From assembly GCF_000184685.1 (NCBI RefSeq), contig NC_014830.1, positions 2,728,001-2,792,000 of the forward strand: DNA of 64,000 nt, read 5' to 3'. Position numbers and translations under genes: made by a program. Origin of the DNA: Intrasporangium calvum DSM 43043 (lineage in GTDB: Bacteria > Actinomycetota > Actinomycetes > Actinomycetales > Dermatophilaceae). The notes below the pieces were generated by a model. It searched no databases. It was not told the DNA's origin and saw nothing but the letters and a program-made list of their open reading frames with translations. Shown in pieces: positions 52,479 to 60,824 of the stretch (its first letter is position 1; every line of letters begins with the position of its first letter).

Positions 52479-53963
52479 TCAGTTCGGCGGCCTCAGGCTG
52501 GCGGTGAACCGGGCCCGGGTTCCCCGCGGGCTGCCCGGCTCCCACGTGATCCGCCCCTGGAGGTCCGCGACGAGGGACTGGACGATCTGCGTGCCCAGCC
52601 CGGAGCCGGGCGGGCGGGCGGGGTCGATGCCCTTGCCGTCGTCGACGACCGACACGATGACCATCGCCCTGCCGCGTTCGTCGCTGAGCCGCTCGATGGT
52701 CACCTCGAGCGCTCCCCCACGCTCACCGAGACCGTGCTCGATCGCGTTCTGGACCAGCTCGCTCATGATCATCGCGAGCGCGGTCGCGTCCTCGGCGCGG
52801 AGCCGGCCGAACGACCCCTCGACCCGGCTGTCGATCGGCGCGCCGTTCGAGGAGACCTCGATGATGGCCTGCAGGCCACGCTTGGCGATGGTGTCGAAGT
52901 CCACGGACTCGTCGAAGCCCTGGCTCAGCTGGTCGTGGACGGTGGCGATGGTGCCGACCCGTCGCTCGGCCTCTTGCAGGGCCGTCCGGGCCTCACCCTC
53001 GGGGACGCGGCGGGCCTGGAGGCGCAGCAGCGCGGCGACGGACTGGAGGTTGTTCTTGACCCGGTGGTGGATCTCCCGGATGGTCGCCTCCTTGGTCATG
53101 AGCTCGCGTTCCCGGCGGCGCAGCTCCCCGACGTCGCGGAGCAGCACCAGCGCGCCGAAGCGCTGGCCTGCTTCCGTGAGCGGGATGGCGCGCATCGAGA
53201 CCGTCGTGCCTCCGCCGACGACCTCGGTGCGCCACGGCTGGCGTCCGGTGACCACGAGGGGCAGGCCCTCGTCGACGGGGTACGACTCGCGGATGTTCTC
53301 GGTGACCACCTGCGCGAGGCTGGCGCCGACGACCTCGCCGAGGTGGCCGAGCCGGTGCAGGGCCGAGACCGCGTTGGGGCTGGCGTAGGTGACGACGCCG
53401 TCGATGTCGAGCCGGATGACGCCGTCGCCGACTCTCGGCGCGCCGCGGCGCAGGCCGGTCGGCGCGGCACCGTGCGGGAACTCGCCGGCCGAGACCATGC
53501 GGCAGAGGGCGTCGGCGGTCGCGAGGTAGGTGATCTCGAGGCGGCTCGGGGTGCGCGTCGTCCAGAGGTTGGTGTGGCGGGTGACGACGGCGACCACCCG
53601 GCCGCTGCGGACGACGGGGATGTACTCCTCCCGGACGGACTGGCTGCCGGAGTCGCTGGGCACCTCGACCTGCCGGACCCGGAGGATCCGTTGCTCGGCG
53701 GCCGCCTCGTCGAGCAGCGGACCGGCGTGCTCGTCGTCGGCCCGGCGGCCGACCTGGTCGTCGACGTAGACGAGGTGTCCCGTGGTGGGCCGGACGTGGG
53801 CCACGGCCTCCCAGGAGTCAGCGGTGGAGCGGACCCACAGGACCAGGTCGGCGAAGGAGAGGTCGGCGATCAGCTGCCAGTCCCCGACGAGCATGTGGAG
53901 CCACTCCACGTCATGCTCGCCGAGCACGGTCCGCTGCCGGAGGAGCTCGCTCAGGGTTGCCAC
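52479..53963 (-). CDS. pdtaS: PdtaS-like sensor histidine kinase
   Basis: 494 residues: an N-terminal GAF-like domain (about 1-160), a PAS domain (about 180-285, GVIRLDIDGVVTYASPNAVSAL), a HisKA_2 dimerisation box with His299-His300 in IREIHHRVKNNLQ, and an HATPase_c domain (MSELVQNAIEHGL, VVDDGKGIDP, GSGLGTQIV). This is the layout of the soluble mycobacterial kinase PdtaS, which signals to the RNA-binding antiterminator PdtaR. No response regulator is adjacent. It starts at GTG 53963. A neighbour of whiB1 in many actinobacteria. Confidence 0.92.
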   Translation of the reverse strand: MATLSELLRQRTVLGEHDVEWLHMLVGDWQLIADLSFADLVLWVRSTADSWEAVAHVRPTTGHLVYVDDQVGRRADDEHAGPLLDEAAAEQRILRVRQVEVPSDSGSQSVREEYIPVVRSGRVVAVVTRHTNLWTTRTPSRLEITYLATADALCRMVSAGEFPHGAAPTGLRRGAPRVGDGVIRLDIDGVVTYASPNAVSALHRLGHLGEVVGASLAQVVTENIRESYPVDEGLPLVVTGRQPWRTEVVGGGTTVSMRAIPLTEAGQRFGALVLLRDVGELRRRERELMTKEATIREIHHRVKNNLQSVAALLRLQARRVPEGEARTALQEAERRVGTIATVHDQLSQGFDESVDFDTIAKRGLQAIIEVSSNGAPIDSRVEGSFGRLRAEDATALAMIMSELVQNAIEHGLGERGGALEVTIERLSDERGRAMVIVSVVDDGKGIDPARPPGSGLGTQIVQSLVADLQGRITWEPGSPRGTRARFTASLRPPN

Positions 53964-54001
53964 AGGGTGAGCCTATGCGTCCGGGTCGACCCACCCGTTG
54001 C

Positions 54002-54013
54002 CGTATGCCGCTG
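54002..54013 (+). repeat. CGTATGCCGCTG motif downstream of gdh
   Basis: Exact core followed by GGCTCGG. Its 3' part forms one arm of the gdh hairpin. Confidence 0.9.
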
Positions 54014-54084
54014 GGCTCGGTCCCGTCTCCGTCTTTCCGTGGCGTGGGCCGGGGAAGACGGAGACGGCTGGGACCGGGCTCAGC
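54011..54084 (-). terminator. Long imperfect hairpin spanning the gdh stop codon
   Basis: Bases from 54011 to about 54037 (CTGGGCTCGGTCCC then GTCTCCGTCTTTCC) pair with about 54053-54084, with a few bulges. The gdh TGA lies inside the outer arm. It recruits the adjacent CGTATGCCGCTG copy as part of the stem. Confidence 0.65.
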
Positions 54085-57000
54085 GACTTGGCTGGCTGCT
54101 GGCCTTCTTCGTCGAGGTGCGCTTCGCTGTGGCCCGGGGCGCCGGGGCCTTGGCCGGCTGCTCCGGGACCGCGGGTCGGCTGGTCGCGGTGCTCGACGAT
54201 GCGGGCTTGGTCACGGTGCGCAGGGTGCGGAGTGCGACCGACAGCGCGGCGATCCCGGCGTAGGACATCCGCTCGATCCCGCCCAGCGCCGCCTTGGCCC
54301 GGTGCAGCGCGTCGGCGTTGAGCTCGGACCACTCGGCGAGCCGTTGGTCGGCGGGTTCACCGGGTCGGCTGACCTCGAGCACGGAGCGCGTCAGGATGTC
54401 GAGCACCGCGTAGAGGTCGTCGCGGAGCGCGCCTCGGGCCATGGCGTCCCACCGGTTCTCTCGCGGCAGCGACGTGACGCGGTTGAGCATCGCGTCGATC
54501 GAGAACGTGTCGGATGTCAGGAAGTACACCGCAGCGACGTCGTCGAGGGTCTCGCCGGTGTCGGCGGCGATCTCGATGCAGTCGAGCAGCGAGTACGAGT
54601 CGAGCAGCGACGCCGCGGACAGGGCGAGATCCTCCGGCACGCCCTTGGCCTCGAACTCCTTGGCCCGGCCGAGCAGCCGCGCCTGCTCGCGGCCCTGGAG
54701 CAGCTGTGACATCCGGCCGCCGAGAGCCGCGATCCCCGGACGGAACCGGTCCACCTCCGCCGCGATGTCGAGCGTGGCCGGCCGCGTCGTGAGGAACCAT
54801 CGGATCGCCCGGTCGAGCAGTCGCCGGAACTCGAGGTAGAGGCTCGTCTGGGCGGCGGTGGTCACGACGTTGTCGGTCTCCTCCACGCGCGCGACGTAGC
54901 CGGCCAGGTCGAACACCTCACGGCACACGACGTAGGCTCGGGCCACCTGCTCCGGCGACGCCCCGGTCTCCTCGACCGCACGGTAGGTGAAGGTGATCCC
55001 GCCTCGGTTGATCATGCTGTTCGCGACGGCGTTCGTGATGATCTCGCGTCGCAGGGGGTGGGTGGCGATCTGGTCGGCGAACTTGCGGCGCAACGGCGTC
55101 GGGAAGTACTCGGCCAAGGTCGTGCCGAACCACGCGTCCTCCGGCAAGGACGAGGTGATGAGCTGGTTCTTGAGGTGCAGCTTCGAGTAGGCCACGAGGA
55201 CGGAGAACTCCGGTGAGGTCAGTCCGGCACCGGCCTTCTGGCGCCGGGCGATCTCGGCGTCGCTCGGCAGGAACTCGAGGGCCCGGTCGAGATCGCCGTG
55301 CTCCTCGAGGAACTGGATGAGCCGCTCGTGGACCGGCAGCATCGCGTGCTCCTGCGCCCGCGCGTTGCCGAGCAGGACGTTCTGCTCGTAGTTGTCGCGC
55401 AGCACCTGCTCGGCCACCTCGTCGGTCATCGAGGCGAGCAGTGCGTTGCGACGCTTCATCGTCATCTCGCCCGTCCGGGTCAGCCCGGTGAGGAGGATCT
55501 TGATGTTGACCTCGTGGTCGGAGGTGTCGACGCCGGCGCTGTTGTCGATGGCGTCGGTGTTGATCCGGACGCCGGCGAGCGCCGCCTCGATCCGGCCGAG
55601 CTGGCTCGCCCCGAGGTTGCCGCCCTCGCCCGCGACCTTGCAGCGCAGGTCAGCTCCGTTGACGCGGATCGCGTCGTTGGCCCGGTCGCCGATCTCGGAG
55701 TTGGTCTCGGTGGACGCCTTGACGTAGGTGCCGATGCCGCCGTTCCACAGCAGGTCGACGGGCGCAAGGAGGATCGCCTTCATCAGCTCTGCCGGGGTCA
55801 GGCTCTTCGTCTGGGGACGCAGCCCGAGCGCCTGGACCATCTGCGGCGTGACGGGGACCGACTTGAGGGACCGGTCGAACACCCCGCCGCCCTTGGCGAT
55901 GAGGCTGCGGTCGTAGTCGGCCCACGACGAGCCCGGCAGGTCGAAGAGTCGACGACGCTCGGCGAAGGACGGACCCGGATCGGGATCCGGGTCGACGAAG
56001 ATGTGCCGGTGGTCGAAGGCCGCGACGAGGCGGATGTGCTCGGACAGGAGCATCCCGTTGCCGAAGACGTCGCCGCTCATGTCGCCGACACCGACCACGG
56101 TGAAGGGCTCCGACTGCGTGTCCACGCCCATCTCCCGGAAGTGGCGCTTGACCGACTCCCAGGCCCCACGGGCCGTGATGCCCATGCCCTTGTGGTCGTA
56201 GCCGGCCGACCCGCCGGAGGCGAAGGCGTCGTCCAGCCAGAAGCCGTAGTCCGCCGAGATCCCGTTGGCGATGTCGGAGAACTTCGCGGTCCCCTTGTCG
56301 GCGGCAACCACGAGGTAGGTGTCGTCGTCGTCATGTCGCACGACGCGGCGCGGCGCGACGACCTCGCCGGACACCAGGTTGTCCGTCACGTCGAGGAGGC
56401 CGGAGATGAACATCCGGTAGGACGCGATGCCCTCGTCGAGCCAGGCCCCGCGGTCCACGGCGGGGTTCGGCAGCTGCTTGGGGTAGAAACCGCCCTTCGA
56501 GCCGGTCGGAACGATGACGGCGTTCTTCACCATCTGGGCCTTGACGAGACCGAGCACCTCGGTCCGGAAGTCCTCGCGGCGGTCGGACCACCGCAGGCCC
56601 CCGCGCGCGACCTTGCCGAAGCGCAGGTGCACGCCCTCGACGCGCGGGCTGTAGACCCAGATCTCGTACATGGGGCGCGGCGCCGGCAGGTCTGGAACCC
56701 GCTTCGGGTCGAGCTTGAGGGCGACGTAGGGCTTGGGGGCCCCCGACTCGTCGGGCTGGTAGAAGTTCGTGCGCAGGCCGGCGCGGATGACGCCCAGCAG
56801 GGCACGGATGATCCGGTCGTGGTCGAGGCTGGCCACCTCGTCGAGCGCTTCACGGATCGTGGCGACGTGCGCCTTGGCCCGGGACTCCCGCTTGGTGCGG
56901 CCCGCCTCGGTGTCGGGGAAACGCTCCGGGTCGAACCGGGCCTCGAAGAGGTCGACGAGGCCGCGCGCCACGTGCGGGTGGGCGACGAGGGCCGACTCGA

Positions 57001-59128
57001 CATACTCCTGGGAGAAGGTGGAACCTGACTGCCGCAGATACTTGGCGACGGCGCGCAGGATGACGATCTGCCGTGAGGTCAGGCCCGCGACCAGAACGAG
57101 CGCGTTGAAGCCGTCGGACTCGGTCTCCCCGGCCCACACGGCCCGGAAGGCCTCCTCGAAGCGGTCCTTCACATCGGCCGCCGCTGCCCCCTCAGCCCAC
57201 TGGGCGGAGTCGACCCGCAGCCCGAAGTCGTAGATGTGCAGTTCCCCGAACTCTGACCCCTGGAGCTCGTAGGGCCGCTCGTCGGTCACCTCGACCCCGA
57301 GGTGGGTGAAGAACGGCAGCACCTGGGTCAGGGAGAGCCGGCCGCGCCGGTAGAGCTTCAGTCGACGCTCCTGCGGATCCTTGGAGTTCGGGTCGCGGTA
57401 GAGGTGCAGGGCCGTCGCGGTCGGGCCCTCGCCGAGCGCCTCGACGCGGTCGAGGTCGTCGGCGGCGATGCCCACCCCGAAGTCCTCCTTGTAGGCCTCG
57501 GGGAGCGCCTTGGCGTAGTCCGCCATGGCTCGGGCGGTGGCCTCCGCGTCACGCCGGCGGCTGAGCTCTTCGACGAGGTCCTCGTCCCAGGTCCGGGTCG
57601 CCTCGACGACTCGCTGCTCCAGCGCGTCCGAGTCGACCTCGGGGATCTCGACCCCGGAGGGCATCCGGACCACGAAGTGGAGCCGGGCCAGGGTCGACTC
57701 GCTCACCCGGGTGGTGAAGTCGATGCTGTCCCCGCCGAACGCCTCGAGGAGCACGGACTGGATCCGGAGACGGACGGTCGTGTTGTAGCGGTCCCTGGGC
57801 AGGTAGACGAGGCAGGACATGAACCGCCCGAACTCGTCCCGCCGGAGGAAGAGCTTGGTCTTTCGGCGCTCCTGGATGTGCAGCACCGAGGTCGCCACCT
57901 CGGCCAGCTGCGCGGCGCTCGTCTGGAAGAGCTCGTCTCGCGGGTAGGTCTCGAGGATCTGGAGGATGTCCTTGCCCGAGTGGCTCTCCGGCGTCAGGCC
58001 GGTGAGGCGCAGCACCTCCTGGGCTCGGACGTCGAGAAGCGGGATGTCGTGGATCGTGTCGTTGTAGGCGGGCGACGCGTAGAGCCCGAGGAACCGCTGC
58101 TCCCCGACGCACTCTCCGCGCGCATTGAACTTCTTGACGGAGATGTAGTCCAGGTAGACGTCCCGGTGCACGGTGGCCCGCGAGTTGGCCTTGGTGATGA
58201 TCAGGATCGTCGAGTCCCGGGCCGCGCGGCTGGCAGCCGGGGTGAGGACGATGCCCGTGCCGGCCTGGGGCCGGTCATACCGAAGCAGGCCGAGGCCGGT
58301 CCCCGGGACCTGTCGGGACACGTCGTTGCCCTCCTCCCGGCTGAGGGAGTACTCGCGGTAGCCGAGAAAGGTGAAGTTGTTGTGCGCGAGCCACTCGAGG
58401 AAGCGGCTCGCCTCGCGCGCCTCGTGCGGGCTCGTGCCGGGTGGTGTCGCCGACTTGAGCTCGCTGGCGATGGTGAGCGCGTGGGCCCGCATCTTGGGCC
58501 AGTCCTCCACGGCGTCGCGGACGTTCTGGAGGACGTGCCGAAGACGCTCCTCCACCTCGGGAATGGCGGAGGCCGGCAGTCGGTCGATCTCGAGGTGCAT
58601 CCACGACTCACGGACGAGGGCGACCTCGTCGGGGATCTCGGTCGTCGGTTCGGTCACGACGTCGACCAGCTCGCCGGTCACGGTCCGGGTGACGTTCATC
58701 TGGGGGTGGACGATGATGTGGACTCCGCGGTCGAAGCCGCCGAGGGCGGCGACGACCGAGTCGACGAGGAAGGGCATGTCGTCGAGCACGATGTCGACGT
58801 TCGTGTACTTGACGTCATGGCCCGCCGCGTCGACGTCGGCATTGGTCACGCGGACGTTGAACGTGCCGACCGGTCGGTGCTGGGCGAACTCCCTGTGCCC
58901 CATGGCGATCGAAGCCAGCTCGGCTGGCTCGCGAGCGATCAGGTCCTCGGTCGCGACGAGACGGTAGTACGCCTTGAGGAAGGCGTTCGAGCCGTCCTGT
59001 GGGGCTGGCCCGGCCTTGGCCCGGCCCCGGGTGCGGCTCGTGGCGGCGCCCTTCGGGCTGGGGGTGGTCAGGGCCGCGGCAGCGGCCTGGAGAACGTCGA
59101 TCCTGGACTGCTCGAGTGGCGCAGACAT
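54080..59128 (-). CDS. gdh: NAD-specific glutamate dehydrogenase, large type (GDH-180 class)
   Basis: 1682 residues, the size of the ~180-kDa NAD-GDH family that oxidises glutamate to 2-oxoglutarate. The N-terminal half holds ACT-like regulatory segments (FNVRVTNADVDAAGHDVKY). The catalytic part carries KVARGGLRWSDRREDFRTEVLGLVKAQ, the Lys region VIVPTGSKGGFYPKQLP, GVGDMSGDVFGNG and KVAGEGGNLG. The C-terminus is a Thr/Ala/Lys/Pro-rich tail. It works in glutamate catabolism, upstream of Kgd and downstream of PruA, both encoded nearby. ATG 59128. Confidence 0.96.
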   Translation of the reverse strand: MSAPLEQSRIDVLQAAAAALTTPSPKGAATSRTRGRAKAGPAPQDGSNAFLKAYYRLVATEDLIAREPAELASIAMGHREFAQHRPVGTFNVRVTNADVDAAGHDVKYTNVDIVLDDMPFLVDSVVAALGGFDRGVHIIVHPQMNVTRTVTGELVDVVTEPTTEIPDEVALVRESWMHLEIDRLPASAIPEVEERLRHVLQNVRDAVEDWPKMRAHALTIASELKSATPPGTSPHEAREASRFLEWLAHNNFTFLGYREYSLSREEGNDVSRQVPGTGLGLLRYDRPQAGTGIVLTPAASRAARDSTILIITKANSRATVHRDVYLDYISVKKFNARGECVGEQRFLGLYASPAYNDTIHDIPLLDVRAQEVLRLTGLTPESHSGKDILQILETYPRDELFQTSAAQLAEVATSVLHIQERRKTKLFLRRDEFGRFMSCLVYLPRDRYNTTVRLRIQSVLLEAFGGDSIDFTTRVSESTLARLHFVVRMPSGVEIPEVDSDALEQRVVEATRTWDEDLVEELSRRRDAEATARAMADYAKALPEAYKEDFGVGIAADDLDRVEALGEGPTATALHLYRDPNSKDPQERRLKLYRRGRLSLTQVLPFFTHLGVEVTDERPYELQGSEFGELHIYDFGLRVDSAQWAEGAAAADVKDRFEEAFRAVWAGETESDGFNALVLVAGLTSRQIVILRAVAKYLRQSGSTFSQEYVESALVAHPHVARGLVDLFEARFDPERFPDTEAGRTKRESRAKAHVATIREALDEVASLDHDRIIRALLGVIRAGLRTNFYQPDESGAPKPYVALKLDPKRVPDLPAPRPMYEIWVYSPRVEGVHLRFGKVARGGLRWSDRREDFRTEVLGLVKAQMVKNAVIVPTGSKGGFYPKQLPNPAVDRGAWLDEGIASYRMFISGLLDVTDNLVSGEVVAPRRVVRHDDDDTYLVVAADKGTAKFSDIANGISADYGFWLDDAFASGGSAGYDHKGMGITARGAWESVKRHFREMGVDTQSEPFTVVGVGDMSGDVFGNGMLLSEHIRLVAAFDHRHIFVDPDPDPGPSFAERRRLFDLPGSSWADYDRSLIAKGGGVFDRSLKSVPVTPQMVQALGLRPQTKSLTPAELMKAILLAPVDLLWNGGIGTYVKASTETNSEIGDRANDAIRVNGADLRCKVAGEGGNLGASQLGRIEAALAGVRINTDAIDNSAGVDTSDHEVNIKILLTGLTRTGEMTMKRRNALLASMTDEVAEQVLRDNYEQNVLLGNARAQEHAMLPVHERLIQFLEEHGDLDRALEFLPSDAEIARRQKAGAGLTSPEFSVLVAYSKLHLKNQLITSSLPEDAWFGTTLAEYFPTPLRRKFADQIATHPLRREIITNAVANSMINRGGITFTYRAVEETGASPEQVARAYVVCREVFDLAGYVARVEETDNVVTTAAQTSLYLEFRRLLDRAIRWFLTTRPATLDIAAEVDRFRPGIAALGGRMSQLLQGREQARLLGRAKEFEAKGVPEDLALSAASLLDSYSLLDCIEIAADTGETLDDVAAVYFLTSDTFSIDAMLNRVTSLPRENRWDAMARGALRDDLYAVLDILTRSVLEVSRPGEPADQRLAEWSELNADALHRAKAALGGIERMSYAGIAALSVALRTLRTVTKPASSSTATSRPAVPEQPAKAPAPRATAKRTSTKKASSQPSR

Positions 59129-59311
59129 GCGATGCTCTTGTTCCTCATCAATGGCCAGTACGCGTCACGCCGTCGTGCGCGCATCTCATGATGTGAGCCT
59201 ATCCCCGTGGGGCGCTGCCCCCGAACCCACCCATCGGCACCGCACCGGGCGGCGTCCGGCGCCGGTGGAGAACGGCCGCGGCCCGTGTCCGCGAGTCCCT
59301 ACAGTGGGCAC

Positions 59312-59663
59312 ATGACCGGGTTCGGCCCTCACTCCACCCCCCGCTGGCGCTGCGGGCGACCCGGCGACTCTGCGCGCCCTCGACCAGTCGCGCCGCGTCA
59401 CCGCCGAGCTGGCCGACCAGCTGCTCACCCATCTCCCCGACCTGGGCGATATCGGCACCCAGCGCGCGCTGGACAGCTGGGTCGAGCAGGCTGCCGACAC
59501 CCTCCGGGCGCTGTCCGAGGCGCTCGAGGAGCGGCTCATCGACGTGGGCAGCGCGGCCGGCGTCCCGGCGGGAGCGACCCAGCGGGCCGGAGCCCTCCGG
59601 GGCACCTCGGTCGTCTCCGCAACCCGGAGCGCCGGGCCCGGGCCGGGACGCGAGCGGACATGA
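59312..59663 (+). pseudogene. Small helical protein gene with apparent frameshift in a C6 run
   Basis: From 59314 to 59663 one frame is clearly coding-like (TLRALDQSRRVTAELADQLL, LDSWVEQAADTLRALSEALE) but has no start codon and is preceded by a stop at 59313. An ATG at 59312, just after a TACAGT -10-like box as in leaderless genes, opens the neighbouring frame. Removing one C from the CCCCCC run near 59340 joins them into a protein starting MTGFGPHSTPAGAAGDPATL. Its TGA overlaps the next gene's ATG. It is either a sequencing error or a true frameshift. Function unknown. Confidence 0.5.
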
Positions 59664-60148
59664 GGCGAATCGGGGACCCGGGTTCCACCTCCGCCCTCGG
59701 CGGCGCCCTCCGGCAGCAGGCGATCACCCTGGCTGACCTCGTCGCCGATCTGACCCAGGTGGCGAACCGGGCCGAGAGAGCAGGACGTCCCGATGCCACG
59801 ACGCGGGAGCGCGAGCTGCTCGAGCGGACGGCCCGAGAGCTGGATGCCGTCGGTGCCGCTCTCCAGTCCTACACGGCGACCGTGCTCGCTGGTGCGGCTC
59901 GCACGCGGGAGCTGGCCACCGAGGCGGCTCGCGCCGACCTGGTCGTCGACGGAAGTCTCGTGCTCGAGGCCCCGGGCCCGAGCCGGGTCGACCCGACCGT
60001 GCGACTCCGCGCCCGCGAGCGCCTCCAGGAGCTGCTCAACCGGGTGACCGCGGCCGAGGGCAAGGAGCTCGGCCGGATCGCGCGTGAGCTGGAGCGCTCG
60101 GGACCGGCCCTCGCGACGGTCAGTGAACGGTCGCGACTCGGGTCCTGA
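59660..60148 (+). CDS. Helical protein of unknown function
   Basis: 162 residues, mostly long amphipathic helices (QQAITLADLVADLTQVANRA, ELLERTARELDAVGAALQSY) with a short loop and no cysteines or membrane segments. The ATG overlaps the stop of the preceding small gene (ATGA), which is also helical, so the two may interact. No family recognised. It is followed 37 bp later by the DUF2505 gene. Confidence 0.65.
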   Translation: MRRIGDPGSTSALGGALRQQAITLADLVADLTQVANRAERAGRPDATTRERELLERTARELDAVGAALQSYTATVLAGAARTRELATEAARADLVVDGSLVLEAPGPSRVDPTVRLRARERLQELLNRVTAAEGKELGRIARELERSGPALATVSERSRLGS

Positions 60149-60185
60149 CCGGCCGTTGCCGCGCCGTGTGCCTTAGCGTTGGGGC

Positions 60186-60683
60186 ATGCGGATCACCGAG
60201 ACGATCACCTACCACGCCCCGGTGGACGTGGTCTATGCGATGAAGACGAGTCCCGAGTTCCAGGAGCGCAAGTGCGCCGACTCCGGGGCCCTGCGGCACG
60301 ACGTCGCCGTCCGTGAGGAGGGCGCGGGGGCCGTGGTGGTGACCCGCCGAGACCTGTCTTCCGACGGGCTGCCGGACTTCGTCAAGTCCATCGTGGGCGC
60401 GCACCTCTCGGTGACCGAGACCTACCGCTGGAGCGCCCCTTCCGCCGACGGGTCGCGAGACGGCACCCTGACGGTCGAGGCTGCCGGCGCCCCCGTGGCG
60501 ATGCGCGGGACGGTGCGGATGGAGCCGCAGGGCGGGTCGACGCACCTGACCATCGACGGCGACCTCAAGGCGAACGTCCCGCTCATCGGCGGCCGGATCG
60601 AGAAGGCGGCAGCGCCGGCCTTCATCAAGGCGCTCCGGAGCGAGCACGAGTCCGGTCGGCGTTGGTTGGACGAGCGCAGCTGA
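60186..60683 (+). CDS. DUF2505 (START-like fold) family protein
   Basis: A 165-residue soluble protein beginning MRITETITYHAPVDVVYAMKT. It has the beta/alpha pattern of a START-like lipid or polyketide cavity and the DUF2505 stretch FVKSIVGAHLSVTETYRW. It ends with GRIEKAAAPAFIKALRSEHESGRRWL, which resembles the final long helix that closes the cavity. Ligand unknown. The paired inverted motif at 60731 follows and probably ends its transcript. Confidence 0.85.
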   Translation: MRITETITYHAPVDVVYAMKTSPEFQERKCADSGALRHDVAVREEGAGAVVVTRRDLSSDGLPDFVKSIVGAHLSVTETYRWSAPSADGSRDGTLTVEAAGAPVAMRGTVRMEPQGGSTHLTIDGDLKANVPLIGGRIEKAAAPAFIKALRSEHESGRRWLDERS

Positions 60684-60730
60684 GCGGGCTGCGGTGCGGC
60701 GGGTCACCGCCGGGCAGGCACGCGCCGCCC

Positions 60731-60774
60731 CGAGCCCAGCGGCATACGACAGGTGCCGTATGCCGCTGGGCTCG
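60731..60774. repeat. Paired inverted copies of the CGTATGCCGCTG motif, perfect 18-bp hairpin
   Basis: CGAGCCCAGCGGCATACG (60731-60748) and its exact inverse (60757-60774) flank an 8-base loop; cores 60737-60748 and 60757-60768. It lies between the converging DUF2505 and pruA genes, so it is a likely bidirectional terminator. Confidence 0.92.
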
Positions 60775-60824
60775 CTTCACCTCGACCGTCAGCTCCCCCG
60801 CGTGGCTCCGTCCGGAGGCGCTGG

